Below, piece after piece: positions 1-7,480 of a stretch of DNA of 37,290 nt. This DNA is from Bacillota bacterium (lineage in GTDB: Bacteria > Bacillota > Sulfobacillia > Sulfobacillales > JAIMBI01). The stretch covers positions 1-37,290 of the forward strand of contig JAJZWV010000001.1 of assembly GCA_021846505.1 (NCBI GenBank), in the 5' to 3' direction. Under the pieces are notes generated by a model. The model was not told the origin of the DNA, did no database searches, and was given only the letters and a program-made list of their open reading frames with translations. Position numbers and translations under genes: made by a program. The number at the start of each line of letters is the position of its first letter. Position 1 is the stretch's first letter.

Positions 1-1
1 G

Positions 2-127
2 GACATCCGGGCGTGGATCGCGGCGTGGAATGACCATCCCCGGCCCTATGTCTGGGTGAAGACGGCCGACCAAATCCTCGCGGCCCTCGCAAACTATTGC
101 AAGCGAATTAGCAATTCAGGACACTAG
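2..127 (+). mobile_element. IS630-family transposase, C-terminal fragment (cut by window edge)
   Basis: Reading frame 2 is open from the window edge to a TAG at 125-127 and encodes about 41 residues. The tail contains AWNDHPRPYVWVKTADQI and ends with CKRISNSGH. This pattern (WN-x-PRP-x-W-x-KTADQI followed by a C/R-rich end) is familiar from the C terminus of IS630/Tc1-type DDE transposases, so the gene lies mostly outside the window. The stop codon overlaps the end of the truncated vapC on the other strand, so the element boundary or a deletion junction must lie within a few bases of position 127. No terminal inverted repeat can be checked because only one end is visible. The family call is from memory of the motif and is fairly secure; intactness of the element is unknown. 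Confidence 0.75.
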
Positions 128-294
128 CTGCTCTCCCGGTGCTGGCTTTTCGAAACCCCAGACTGCAGCCCCGCCACGGTGACTGCCGATACGCCGATAT
201 CGGCGGTGCGAAATCCGCGCGGCCGGCGCAGCAAGGCGCGTGAATGGCCCCTAATCGCATAGATGCAGATGTCGGTCTCCAACATATGCCTCAT
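124..294 (-). pseudogene. vapC: Truncated VapC toxin (PIN-domain RNase remnant)
   Basis: The frame starts with ATG at 294, overlapping the vapB stop as ATGA, and runs 56 residues to a TAG at 126-124. The N terminus reads MLETDICIYAIRGHS, matching the start of VapC PIN-domain toxins (usually MLDTNICIYLI). It continues with DIGVSAVTVAGLQSGVSKSQH, matching the usual (V)SA-x-T-x-AEL-x-(Y)G motif. VapC proteins are normally about 130 residues, so more than half, including the later acidic residues, is missing. The break coincides with the transposase end at 125-127. The first catalytic Asp (L-D-T) is Glu here, and the Glu of the AEL motif is Gly, so the gene was probably already decaying or has been released from selection. 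It is not expected to be toxic. Confidence 0.75.
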
Positions 295-527
295 CCGTTG
301 AGAGCTTCCTGCTGTTGCTGGTCCGTCGGCTGCAGGCGCTCGGTGAGGTAGTCGTCCGAGAACAGGTCCAAGGCACGCTCCAGCGAATCCCACGCACCAT
401 CCAACGGCAACAACACGACGGCTTGGCCAAGTCGCTTCACAAACACCTCCGAACCGGCAAACCGAAACACCTGGGGCAGACGCACCGCCTGGCTGCGTCC
501 GGACTGGAAAAGTTTTGCCCGCTCCAC
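291..527 (-). CDS. vapB: VapB-type antitoxin (SpoVT/AbrB fold)
   Basis: This 78-residue protein carries the hallmark VapB/AbrB segment AKLFQSGRSQAVRLPQVFRF near its N terminus. After that come a GSEVFVKRLGQAVVLLP beta-rich stretch and a C-terminal toxin-binding tail (DSLERALDLFSDDYL). AbrB-fold antitoxins dimerise, bind their own promoter and block the VapC RNase. The start is taken as GTG 527-525, a few bases after a GGGGG stretch; the longer upstream frame has no family resemblance. It overlaps the following vapC start by four bases, as in a normal vapBC operon, but that toxin is truncated. The antitoxin therefore looks orphaned, perhaps kept to neutralise a toxin elsewhere or simply not yet decayed. 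Confidence 0.8.
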   Translation of the reverse strand: MERAKLFQSGRSQAVRLPQVFRFAGSEVFVKRLGQAVVLLPLDGAWDSLERALDLFSDDYLTERLQPTDQQQQEALNG

Positions 528-629
528 GACATTACCCCCGCTCGGATATATGCCAATCGTGCACCAAATGCCCGGCAAGCGCCATGCACGGCCCGCTACA
601 TCCTCGTTCCGGACCACATGCCGCGCTCA

Positions 630-1844
630 TTAAGAGGCGGGGCGGCTACTCGCCCCGCTCCGCAGCAAGCGGCCCAGCGGCCATAGAGCGGGCAAGGCCC
701 CCAGCAGGAGCAGCACCCCGAAACTCCACTCCACGCCGACCCCGCGGGACAGCACACCCAGCAATACGGTTCCCACCAACCCGGCGCCGCCGGTTGCGGT
801 GCGAATGGTGGCATTGGCGCGGGCCAAGTGCGTCGTCGGCACCGCCTCCTGCAGCCAGAGGTTGCGCGCCACTGCCAGGGATAGATACCCGACGCCGGTC
901 AGCCCCAGGCCCACGGGAATCATCCCCGGCCAGGGAGCCATCATCGCGGCCAGCCCCATCGCGTTCAGCGCCAGGTCCATGGCCAGCCACGTGTGCAGCG
1001 GATAGCGCCGCTGCCACAGCGGCAGCCGCGTGCCCACCAATCCCCCCAGCCCCAGCGCCACAAACATTAAGCCCACGGCGGCATCCGGCCAGTGAAAGTC
1101 GTGCAGCAGCCGATACGCGGCAAACACCGCCGCCACGCTGTAGCTCAGGCCGAGCGCCACCAGCGCACCCACCAGCGGGATCGCGGTGGCGCGCTGCTGC
1201 CGCAGCAACGCCAGTCCGGCACTGAGTGACGCGGGGAGCCGCTCGCGGCCGGCGGCCACCGGCCGCGCGGCCGGAATGCGGGTCCAGGGCCAAAGCGCCA
1301 GCGGCGCCAAGAACGACACGCTGTTGGCCCACATCAGCGAAAGCTCTTGGTGGTGTGCCAGCGCCGCCGCGGCCAGCAGCGGCCCCACCACGGTGGTGGC
1401 GGTGTAGGCGGTCGTGAGCCCGGCCGACGCGCGCGCCTTAGAGGCCGGAAACATCATGGGCACGACGCGCGCCTGCGCGGTCCCCAGCGCATTGGCTCCC
1501 ACGCCCACCAAAAAGCTAATGACATAAACATCCGGGGCGGTAAGCCAACCCCCGGCTAACCCCAGGGGCAGCACCGCGCTGATGCACGCCTGAAACATCA
1601 GCGCAGCTGCAATGGTGGCCAAGGGGCTCGTGCGGTCCACCCAGACGCCCCATAGGGGCAGCAGCAGCGTCGACAGCGCCTCCGCGGCGACGGTCAGCGC
1701 CATGGACAGGCTGGAGCCCGTCAGGCGATACACCACCAGCGGCAGCACCACCAAATAAAACGCGTTGCCGAGGTTATTCAGCGAGTTGCCCAGCACGTAC
1801 AGCCGATAGCGGCGCTGTGGCTCCGCGCTCCTCACAGGCGTCAA
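630..1844 (-). CDS. MFS transporter (drug/metabolite exporter type)
   Basis: A 404-residue, strongly hydrophobic protein with a pattern of about twelve membrane helices. It opens with a helix around residues 15-40 (NSLNNLGNAFYLVVLPLVVY). A loop-2/3 motif LWGVWVDR corresponds to the G-x-x-x-D-R signature of the major facilitator superfamily. The overall look is that of the MFS_3/enterobactin-exporter-like group, but the substrate cannot be read from sequence. The start is a TTG at 1844 behind GGGGGTGG; a GTG nine bases further in is an alternative. The gene stands alone, flanked by the vapB remnant and an orphan antitoxin, so context gives no substrate hint. Confidence 0.8.
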   Translation of the reverse strand: MTPVRSAEPQRRYRLYVLGNSLNNLGNAFYLVVLPLVVYRLTGSSLSMALTVAAEALSTLLLPLWGVWVDRTSPLATIAAALMFQACISAVLPLGLAGGWLTAPDVYVISFLVGVGANALGTAQARVVPMMFPASKARASAGLTTAYTATTVVGPLLAAAALAHHQELSLMWANSVSFLAPLALWPWTRIPAARPVAAGRERLPASLSAGLALLRQQRATAIPLVGALVALGLSYSVAAVFAAYRLLHDFHWPDAAVGLMFVALGLGGLVGTRLPLWQRRYPLHTWLAMDLALNAMGLAAMMAPWPGMIPVGLGLTGVGYLSLAVARNLWLQEAVPTTHLARANATIRTATGGAGLVGTVLLGVLSRGVGVEWSFGVLLLLGALPALWPLGRLLRSGASSRPAS

Positions 1845-2028
1845 GGCGCCACCCCCGCCGCCAGTGTGCCAAACGCGGGCGCGGGCCGCGTCCGCCTGAA
1901 GTCTCAGCGCCGATGTGCCTAAAGGTAGAGGCCAGGGCCCGCGACTTTGGTCCGGGCCCCTTCTATGCCGCTATGCGAATTCGCGACCTCACAGCCTCGG
2001 TGTACAGTGGCGCGGGGAGGTGCCTAGG

Positions 2029-2277
2029 GTGCAAACGGACGGCAGGGTTAACGTGACGATTTCGCTGCCTCATCGCGTCTGGCTGCAAGAGCAACACCAG
2101 GCGGCCGCCGCCGGCCTGTCCCTGCCAGCGTATATCGCCCACGTTTTGGAGGCGCACACCGACGAGGGGGCGCGCTGCCGCCAAGCAGAAGCCCGACAGC
2201 TGGCCTTAATGAGCTCTGGCATGAATCTAGGATTCGAACGGACCGGTTGGAGTCGAGAGCAAACCCATGACCGCTGA
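2029..2277 (+). CDS. Orphan RHH/MazE-like antitoxin
   Basis: An 82-residue protein begins at GTG 2029, eight bases after GGGGAGG (2014-2020). Its N-terminal part, VNVTISLPHRVWLQEQHQ then a helix ending AYIAHVLEAH, looks like a ribbon-helix-helix DNA-binding unit (beta strand followed by two helices). Its C terminus (LMSSGMNLGF then W-S-R-E-x-x-H) resembles the toxin-binding tails of MazE-type antitoxins. No toxin-sized frame follows: the next gene converges from the minus strand. It is therefore either an orphan antitoxin or a small stand-alone repressor. The resemblance is by eye and moderate. Confidence 0.55.
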   Translation: MQTDGRVNVTISLPHRVWLQEQHQAAAAGLSLPAYIAHVLEAHTDEGARCRQAEARQLALMSSGMNLGFERTGWSREQTHDR

Positions 2278-2288
2278 GGGGTGGGTCC

Positions 2289-2316
2289 CGGCCGCCTGTG
2301 AGCCGCAGGTCGGCCG
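2289..2316. terminator. Hairpin between convergent antitoxin and MFS genes
   Basis: CGGCCGCCTG (2289-2298) can pair with CAGG-T-CGGCCG (2306-2316) with one bulged T and a seven-base loop. It sits in the 145-bp gap between two convergent genes, where a bidirectional terminator would be expected. There is no T-run, so termination is only a suggestion. Confidence 0.3.
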
Positions 2317-2422
2317 GTGCCCGGGCCACACGCCCGCTTGCGCGGTAAAACGGCGGGAGGGCGTTGGCTTGGTGGCCCTTCCTCCAACCAGCGCCTGACG
2401 TGTGGGCTTTTATGGCCTGACC

Positions 2423-3643
2423 CTAGCCCCAGCGGCCGGCAAGCAAGGCCAGCATCAGCAAAGGCGCGGTGCCCAGGCCCGCGATGCCGGCCGCCAGCCC
2501 GAAGTGCAGTGACACCAGCCCGATGGCCGCGGCCAACAGGGCTTCCAAGGGCCCCGTGAGGCTGCCCATCGCGTGCATCAGGGCGGCCCGCCCCGGGAGC
2601 TGCGCGAATGCCTGCCCCTTCGCAATGGGATACCAGCCCGCACCGCCCAGGCCCACGATAGCGAGCCCAACCCCCGCCGCCATCACACTGGAGGCGGTGA
2701 CCAGGGCGGCCATGCCGCCCAGCACCACGCCGGCCATGATGGCCAGCAGCAGCCGGGGGCTCTGCGCGGCGGCGGTGCGCAGGGCCGGCACCCGCTCCAG
2801 CAGCACGAGCGCCAGGATGCCGCACCCCAGCGACCCGGCTATCCAAAGACCCACCAGAGCTTCCGAGGCGTGAAAGACGTCATGGAGATACAGAGCCGCA
2901 AATGCCAGCAGGATTTCGTCAATCATGGTGGGGATCCAGGCCAACATCCCCCACCGCAAGATCGCAGGGCTTATCACCATGCGGCGGAGGGTTGGCCAAA
3001 GCGACTCGGCCCCGTCGGCAGGGGCCGGGTCGGGGGCATTGGGAGGGCGTCCCGGTGGGAACCGCACCGACAGGGTGGCACCCAGCATGCCGAGCCACAT
3101 CACGGCGCCGAGCCAGCAGAGCGAGCGCCAGCCGTGGTGCGCGGCCGCCAGCGCGGTGATGGCAAGCGGCCCCACCACGTCCCCGATCCCGGCCAGCAGC
3201 GTCCAGCGGGTCATGAGTCCGACGGTGTCCCCCACGGCATCGTCCGCCAGAACGGCTTGCGCCAGTCCGACGGCCATGCCGGCCGCCGGGTAGTAGCAGG
3301 CAAACAGCAGCAGCATGAGGTCATAGCGGGTGGCCAGGCCCTCGGCCACCAGGCACACGGCCAGCACGAGGCCGGGGATGAGGATCCACCAGCGCTTGCC
3401 ATGGCGGTAGCTCCAAAGACTGAGCGCGGGCTTGAAGATGAAGCCCGAGGCGGCGCCGACCGCAAACAGCAGGCCCATCTGGCCGTAGTTGAGCCCCAAG
3501 AACGCTTGGAGCAGGGGAGCCCCGACCACGGGAATGGCTGCGACCGCCTCATCCAATAGCCCGTAGGCCAACAGGACCTGTCGGCGGCGGATGACAGGCG
3601 AGGGCGCGCCCAGGGGCAGCGTGCGATGTTGACTGGCGCTCAC
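2423..3643 (-). CDS. MFS transporter (12-helix permease)
   Basis: About 406 residues with regularly spaced hydrophobic helices. An N-terminal half (LLAYGLLDEAVAAIPVVGAP onward) is joined by a central hydrophilic loop (PPNAPDPAPADGAE) to a second half. This is the classic 6+6 layout of the major facilitator superfamily. A positively charged loop (SYRHGKRWW) follows helix 2 where the MFS signature normally lies, though the canonical GxxxDR motif is not obvious. An ATG at 3664 opens the frame, but GGAGGAGG lies just inside it, so GTG 3643 (spacing 11) is preferred. Substrate unknown. The gene is the second MFS permease in the first 4 kb and may be an exporter. It shares orientation with the upstream GntR gene, but a gap of about 320 bp separates them. 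Confidence 0.75.
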   Translation of the reverse strand: MSASQHRTLPLGAPSPVIRRRQVLLAYGLLDEAVAAIPVVGAPLLQAFLGLNYGQMGLLFAVGAASGFIFKPALSLWSYRHGKRWWILIPGLVLAVCLVAEGLATRYDLMLLLFACYYPAAGMAVGLAQAVLADDAVGDTVGLMTRWTLLAGIGDVVGPLAITALAAAHHGWRSLCWLGAVMWLGMLGATLSVRFPPGRPPNAPDPAPADGAESLWPTLRRMVISPAILRWGMLAWIPTMIDEILLAFAALYLHDVFHASEALVGLWIAGSLGCGILALVLLERVPALRTAAAQSPRLLLAIMAGVVLGGMAALVTASSVMAAGVGLAIVGLGGAGWYPIAKGQAFAQLPGRAALMHAMGSLTGPLEALLAAAIGLVSLHFGLAAGIAGLGTAPLLMLALLAGRWG

Positions 3644-3962
3644 AGCTACACAGTCCTCCTCCATACGAATGGCGTCAGGCGGATAAAAGGCCCTCGGCCA
3701 CGGGAGGAGAACGAGCCCTTAGAGGATCAGGCGGCTGAGCAACTTAACAAGGACCGCGGATCGCCATGGAGGGGCCACCTCCTTTCGCGTGCTAGATATA
3801 AAGATAAGTCCTGCGGGGGAACGCGTCCACCGCTCGCGGCGTTCTGGGCCGTGGGCTCGCATCTCGCTAAATCGCCGCCGCCTCCCAAGCCGGGTGCTTG
3901 GCCACTGCGCCCAGTCGGTTCACCGCCGCCCTTGTCAGGCGGCCGCCTCACGCGTGCGCCCC
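3644..3962. other. Intergenic region, no gene seen
   Basis: About 320 bases between the MFS start and the GntR stop, both on the minus strand. The frames crossing it are arginine/proline-rich antisense artefacts with no family resemblance. An AT-richer patch (GATATAAAGATAAG near 3795-3808) stands out against the GC-rich background and could contain the MFS promoter, but no clear -35/-10 pair was found. Confidence 0.4.
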
Positions 3963-4652
3963 TTAACCGGGAGGGACCGGGCTCTCCCGCTGCTCCACCC
4001 GCTGGACGATGCGGCCCATGGAGCGCGCTTTGTGGTCCAGCGTGAGCCGCTCGGCCAGCGCGGCGTCGCGGGCGCTGAGCGCGTCCAGGATGGCTTCGTG
4101 CTCCTGGATGGAAGCCCACGTGCTGGGATCATTGCCGGTGAGGGGCGGCGGGTAGCGGCCTGAGTGATCCCAGAGGTTCTTCAAGATCTCCAGCAGCCGC
4201 TCGTTGTTGCAGCCCGCGTAAATCCGCTCGTGGAAGGCGCGATTGAAGCGATTGAGCTCGCCGACCGCATCGCCCCGCTCCACCGCCCCATGGAGGCTCC
4301 GGTTGATTTCCCGGGCCTCGGCCAGATCCGCGTCGGTGAGGCGCGGCGTCGCCAGCCGCACCGCGAGTCCCTCAAGCGCCATCCGCACCTCGAACAGCTC
4401 CCGCAGGTCGGCCGCGGACAGCGGGGAAGTGACCGCACCCACGTGCGGCTCAGTGCGGATCAGCCCCTCCTGTTGGAGCTGGTTCAGCGCTTCCCGCACC
4501 GGGATTTCGCTGGTCCCATAGTCCTCCGCGATCTGGCGGGTGACGAGCCGCGTTCCCGGAGGATATCGGCCCTCCAGGATGTCATGGCGCAAGCCGTTCA
4601 GGATCCAGTCCTTCTTGGTTTGAAACTGCCATGCTCCGGTCGTGCGCTGCAT
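3963..4652 (-). CDS. GntR-family regulator, FadR/FCD subgroup
   Basis: A 229-residue protein begins at ATG 4652 behind TTGGAGGTGG. Residues 14-75 form the GntR winged helix (ILEGRYPPGTRLVTRQIAED then VREALNQLQQEGLI). Residues 80-215 match the helical FCD ligand domain (LRELFEVRMALEGLAVRLA, FHERIYAGCNNERLLEIL, QEHEAILDAL). In FCD domains an Asp four residues before the first His usually binds metal; here that position is Asn (NRAFH), which may change metal or ligand preference. The gene is divergent from the aromatic-acid operon, and an 18-bp AT-rich site lies between them. The likely role is a repressor released by a pathway intermediate, and probably autoregulation. Confidence 0.88.
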   Translation of the reverse strand: MQRTTGAWQFQTKKDWILNGLRHDILEGRYPPGTRLVTRQIAEDYGTSEIPVREALNQLQQEGLIRTEPHVGAVTSPLSAADLRELFEVRMALEGLAVRLATPRLTDADLAEAREINRSLHGAVERGDAVGELNRFNRAFHERIYAGCNNERLLEILKNLWDHSGRYPPPLTGNDPSTWASIQEHEAILDALSARDAALAERLTLDHKARSMGRIVQRVEQRESPVPPG

Positions 4653-4688
4653 CCGGCCACCTCCAAGAGGGGGTTCTCCCCTGGCGTT

Positions 4689-4706
4689 CTATATGATATA
4701 TAATGT
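4689..4706 (+). promoter_or_regulatory. Probable GntR operator overlapping the operon -10 box
   Basis: CTATATGATATATAATGT contains the inverted repeat TATAT-GAT-ATATA (4690-4702) and a perfect TATAAT (4699-4704) placed about 35 bases upstream of the SDR start. Sixteen of its 18 bases recur, inverted, at 9992-10009 before the MFS gene. Two AT-rich islands of this kind in GC-rich DNA, both in front of units of the same pathway and one beside the regulator gene, argue for a shared operator. A convincing -35 was not found. Confidence 0.65.
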
Positions 4707-4738
4707 CACAAACGCGGCTGAAGCAATGGAGGCTTTGT

Positions 4739-5680
4739 ATGTCGGAGCCCAAGCAGGACTTGGCCGAACGCGTCGCTGTCGTGACGGGCGGGGCGCGGGG
4801 CATCGGCTTGGCGGTGGCTCGGGCGCTTGGGGCCCGAGGGGCTCGCCTGGTACTCGCCGACGCAGGGCTCGACCCCGCCGGCCACCCCGAGAACCCGGAC
4901 GCGGCGTCCGACGCGGTGGCCGCCCTGGCGCGCGATGGCATTGTGGCGATCCCCTTCGCCGAGGTGCTGGGCACCCGAGAGACTGCGGAGCGCCTGGTGG
5001 CGTTCGCCACCGAGCACATGGGAGCCGTCGACATTCTGGTCAACAACGCGGCGATTCTGCAGGACCGCATGGTCTGGAACCTCACCCCTGCGGCGTGGGA
5101 CGAGGTGCTGGCCGTGAACCTCAGCACCGCCTTCTATCTGCTGCGGGCCGTGGCCGGGAACATGCGCGCGCGGCGGTTTGGCCGTGTGCTCAACATCGTG
5201 TCGTCGGCCGGCCTCATCGGCAACGTGGGCCAAGCCAACTACGGCGCCGCCAAGGGTGGGCTGGTGGCGCTTTCTCGTGTGGCGGCTTTGGACCTTGCCC
5301 GCTATGGCGTCACCGTGAATGCCATCGCGCCGTTTGCCCATACGCGCATCACCGACCTTATCGTACCCCACCACCCCGCTGTGGCCGAATACCTGGCCAC
5401 CGTTCGGGGCGTCGCCTCGCCAGACAGCGTGGGGGCGCTGGCCGCCTACCTCGCCACGGAGGAGTCCCAGGTGTACACGGGGCAAGTGTTCGGCGTGCGC
5501 GGGGGTGAGGTGTTCCTGTTTTCCGCGCCGCGTCCGGTCGGCGTGCAGCGGTCGCCGGCGGGGACGCTCACCGACCACGACCTGGCCGCCGCGTTCGCGC
5601 GCTGGGAGGAGCGAGGGCTGCTCACGCCGCTCGAGACCGATCTGGAGTACATGTCGCGTCCCCTCCCCCCCGACGAGTGA
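4739..5680 (+). CDS. Short-chain dehydrogenase/reductase, hydroxyacyl-CoA/diol type
   Basis: A 313-residue SDR begins at ATG 4739 with GGAGG seven bases upstream. The NAD(P) motif TGGARGIG lies at residues 17-24 and the NNAA motif at 102-105. The catalytic set is Ser155, Tyr168 and Lys172 (YGAAK). The sequence around NNAAILQDRMVWNL and the long insertions resemble the dehydrogenase units of multifunctional beta-oxidation enzymes and diol dehydrogenases. About 50 extra residues follow the core. As first gene of the operon, followed after 52 bp by a diiron oxygenase, it may rearomatise a dihydrodiol or epoxide-derived CoA intermediate, or oxidise an alcohol side chain. The substrate is inferred from context only. 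Confidence 0.82.
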   Translation: MSEPKQDLAERVAVVTGGARGIGLAVARALGARGARLVLADAGLDPAGHPENPDAASDAVAALARDGIVAIPFAEVLGTRETAERLVAFATEHMGAVDILVNNAAILQDRMVWNLTPAAWDEVLAVNLSTAFYLLRAVAGNMRARRFGRVLNIVSSAGLIGNVGQANYGAAKGGLVALSRVAALDLARYGVTVNAIAPFAHTRITDLIVPHHPAVAEYLATVRGVASPDSVGALAAYLATEESQVYTGQVFGVRGGEVFLFSAPRPVGVQRSPAGTLTDHDLAAAFARWEERGLLTPLETDLEYMSRPLPPDE

Positions 5681-5732
5681 GCACAGGGGGCGATGGAGGA
5701 CCTGCCGTCCGAAATCACAAGGAGGTGCACCC

Positions 5733-6461
5733 ATGACCTATCCCGATCCCTTTGCCGGTCCGGTGGCGTCGGCCCGCGAGCTCTCCACCATGCCAGACGA
5801 CTACCAGGCCGCCGTGTCCAAAGTGGTGCTGAGCCACGCGGCCAATGAGATCACCGGAGCACAAACCTTTGACGAGCCTTCGATTCGGCTTGCGCCGACA
5901 CCGTTCTTCAAGTGGACCGCAAGCCGGGTGACCATGGAAGAGTACGGCCACCATATCCTGTTCTCACGTCTGGCCGACGAGCTGGGCCTCGACTGGCGCA
6001 CCCGCAAACCCCTAACCTTGTTCGACTTCCCACTTGTCAACTGGACACAGTTCGGAGTGGTGAAGGCGGTGGTGGACCTCGCGGAGATCATCCAGCTCGA
6101 GGATCTTATGGAGTGCTCCTACACACCGCTAAAGCAGATCGCGATTCGAACCATGCCCGAGGAGCGCTTCCACGTCGGCCTCGGCAAGAAAATCATCGAG
6201 GAGCAAATCAAGACGCCCGATGGGCGGGCCCAGGTGGAGGCAGCGCTCACCCCGCTCTTCCATGAGACCCTGGGGTTCTTCGGGCGCGCCGGCTCCGGCA
6301 ACAACGCGGTGTTCCGCCGCTGGGGGATCAAGCGCCGCACCAACGAGGCCATGCGCCGCGAATACGTTGTGCGGGTGAAGAAGTACGTGGACGAGATCGG
6401 GTGCACGCTGCCGGCCATCCCTGCCGCGTACGCCGACGAGCACCTTGAGGACGTGTGCTGA
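5733..6461 (+). CDS. PaaA/PaaC-like ferritin-fold diiron oxygenase
   Basis: A 242-residue protein begins at ATG 5733 behind a consensus AAGGAGGTG. It shows the bacterial multicomponent diiron pattern: Glu39, Glu70-x-x-His73 (EEYGHH), a middle Glu (123 or 127) and Glu144-x-x-His147 (EERFH). Placement and spacing resemble the catalytic PaaA subunit of phenylacetyl-CoA 1,2-epoxidase. PaaA normally needs the inactive partner PaaC plus PaaB and the reductase PaaE, and none of these is encoded nearby. The product overlaps the cupin gene by one base (TGATG). In context it probably oxygenates a CoA-activated aromatic acid made by the ligase two genes on. A different oxidase or hydroxylase role within the ferritin-like superfamily is possible. 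Confidence 0.75.
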   Translation: MTYPDPFAGPVASARELSTMPDDYQAAVSKVVLSHAANEITGAQTFDEPSIRLAPTPFFKWTASRVTMEEYGHHILFSRLADELGLDWRTRKPLTLFDFPLVNWTQFGVVKAVVDLAEIIQLEDLMECSYTPLKQIAIRTMPEERFHVGLGKKIIEEQIKTPDGRAQVEAALTPLFHETLGFFGRAGSGNNAVFRRWGIKRRTNEAMRREYVVRVKKYVDEIGCTLPAIPAAYADEHLEDVC

Positions 6462-7480
6462 TGAGCGCCGAGGACTTCGACCGGCGTCTCCGGGCCCAGG
6501 CACTCGGTCCGCTGTGGACCGTGCTGGCGGATGTGCTCACCCCGACCCCGCGCCCCCGAGAAGTGCCGTATGCCTGGCACTGGCCTGCGGTGCGCCCGCT
6601 GCTGTACGAGTCGCTCGAGCGGGTGAGCGCCGAGGAGGCGGAGCGCCGGGTGCTGGTGCTTCAGAACCCCGGCCTGCCTGGGCCGACCGCTTGCACCGAA
6701 ACGCTCTACGCAGGGATCCAGATCATCGGCCCGGGGGAGGTGGCTCGGACCCACCGCCATTCGCCCAACGCGCTTCGGTTCATCATGGAAGGGACCGGCG
6801 CCGTCACCACCGTGAGCGGCGAGCGCATTGCCATGGACCGGGGAGACCTGGTCACGACCCCGACCTGGACCTGGCACGACCACGGGAACGATGGAGACGA
6901 GCCGGTGGTATGGCTGGACGGCCTGGACATCCCACTGGTCCAATCGCTCTCCGGCATGTTCTTCGAGCCCTATTCTGAGCACCGACAGCCCGTCACCCTG
7001 CCGGCGGGCGACTCCCGGCATCGCTATGGGATGGGCTTCCGACCGGCATTTGAGGGCTTCCCGCATCCGTACTCGCCGGTGCTGTCGTATCCGTATCGGG
7101 AAGCGCGCGCGGCGCTGGCGGCCGTCGCGGCGGCGGAGCGCGGAAGCCCCTACGATGGGGTGCGGATGGAGTACACCAATCCGCTGTCCGGCGGATCGGT
7201 GCTCCCGACCCTGGACGCCTACCTGCAGTGGATACACCCGGGTGCGCTGCTCAAGCCCATTCGGCGCTCGTCCAGCAGCGTCTACCTTGGGGTCGAGGGC
7301 CACGGAGCGATCACCATTGATGGCACCGCGTTCCCCTGGGGCGTCAACGACGTCGTGGTCGTGCCCAGCTGGGCCGAGGTGCGGCATGAGAACCCAGGCG
7401 CCGAGCCGGCGGTGCTGTTTTCATTCTCAAACGCACCGGTGCTCACGCCGTTTGGTCTCTACCGCGAGAGTGGCGCATGA
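6461..7480 (+). CDS. Gentisate 1,2-dioxygenase-like bicupin
   Basis: A 339-residue protein starts at ATG 6461, overlapping the previous stop by one base. Its N-terminal cupin carries GEVARTHRHSPNALRFIMEG (His98, His100) and TPTWTWHDHGN (His139, His141). This is the iron-binding signature of gentisate and related salicylate/1-hydroxy-2-naphthoate dioxygenases. A second, degenerate cupin lies around residues 265-330 (GHGAITIDGTAFPWGVNDVVVVPSW). The length fits gentisate dioxygenases (about 340-390). Expected reaction: Fe(II)-dependent ring cleavage of gentisate to maleylpyruvate, in the cytoplasm. The neighbouring FAH-family hydrolase and maleate isomerase-like enzyme supply the next two steps. 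It overlaps the ligase gene by four bases (ATGA). The exact ring substrate within this family is not certain. Confidence 0.85.
   Translation: MSAEDFDRRLRAQALGPLWTVLADVLTPTPRPREVPYAWHWPAVRPLLYESLERVSAEEAERRVLVLQNPGLPGPTACTETLYAGIQIIGPGEVARTHRHSPNALRFIMEGTGAVTTVSGERIAMDRGDLVTTPTWTWHDHGNDGDEPVVWLDGLDIPLVQSLSGMFFEPYSEHRQPVTLPAGDSRHRYGMGFRPAFEGFPHPYSPVLSYPYREARAALAAVAAAERGSPYDGVRMEYTNPLSGGSVLPTLDAYLQWIHPGALLKPIRRSSSSVYLGVEGHGAITIDGTAFPWGVNDVVVVPSWAEVRHENPGAEPAVLFSFSNAPVLTPFGLYRESGA

Noticed and set aside
6119-7387. 422-residue minus-strand frame opposite the cupin gene
   Set aside because: Antisense shadow: the plus strand carries clear gentisate dioxygenase motifs and coupled overlaps.
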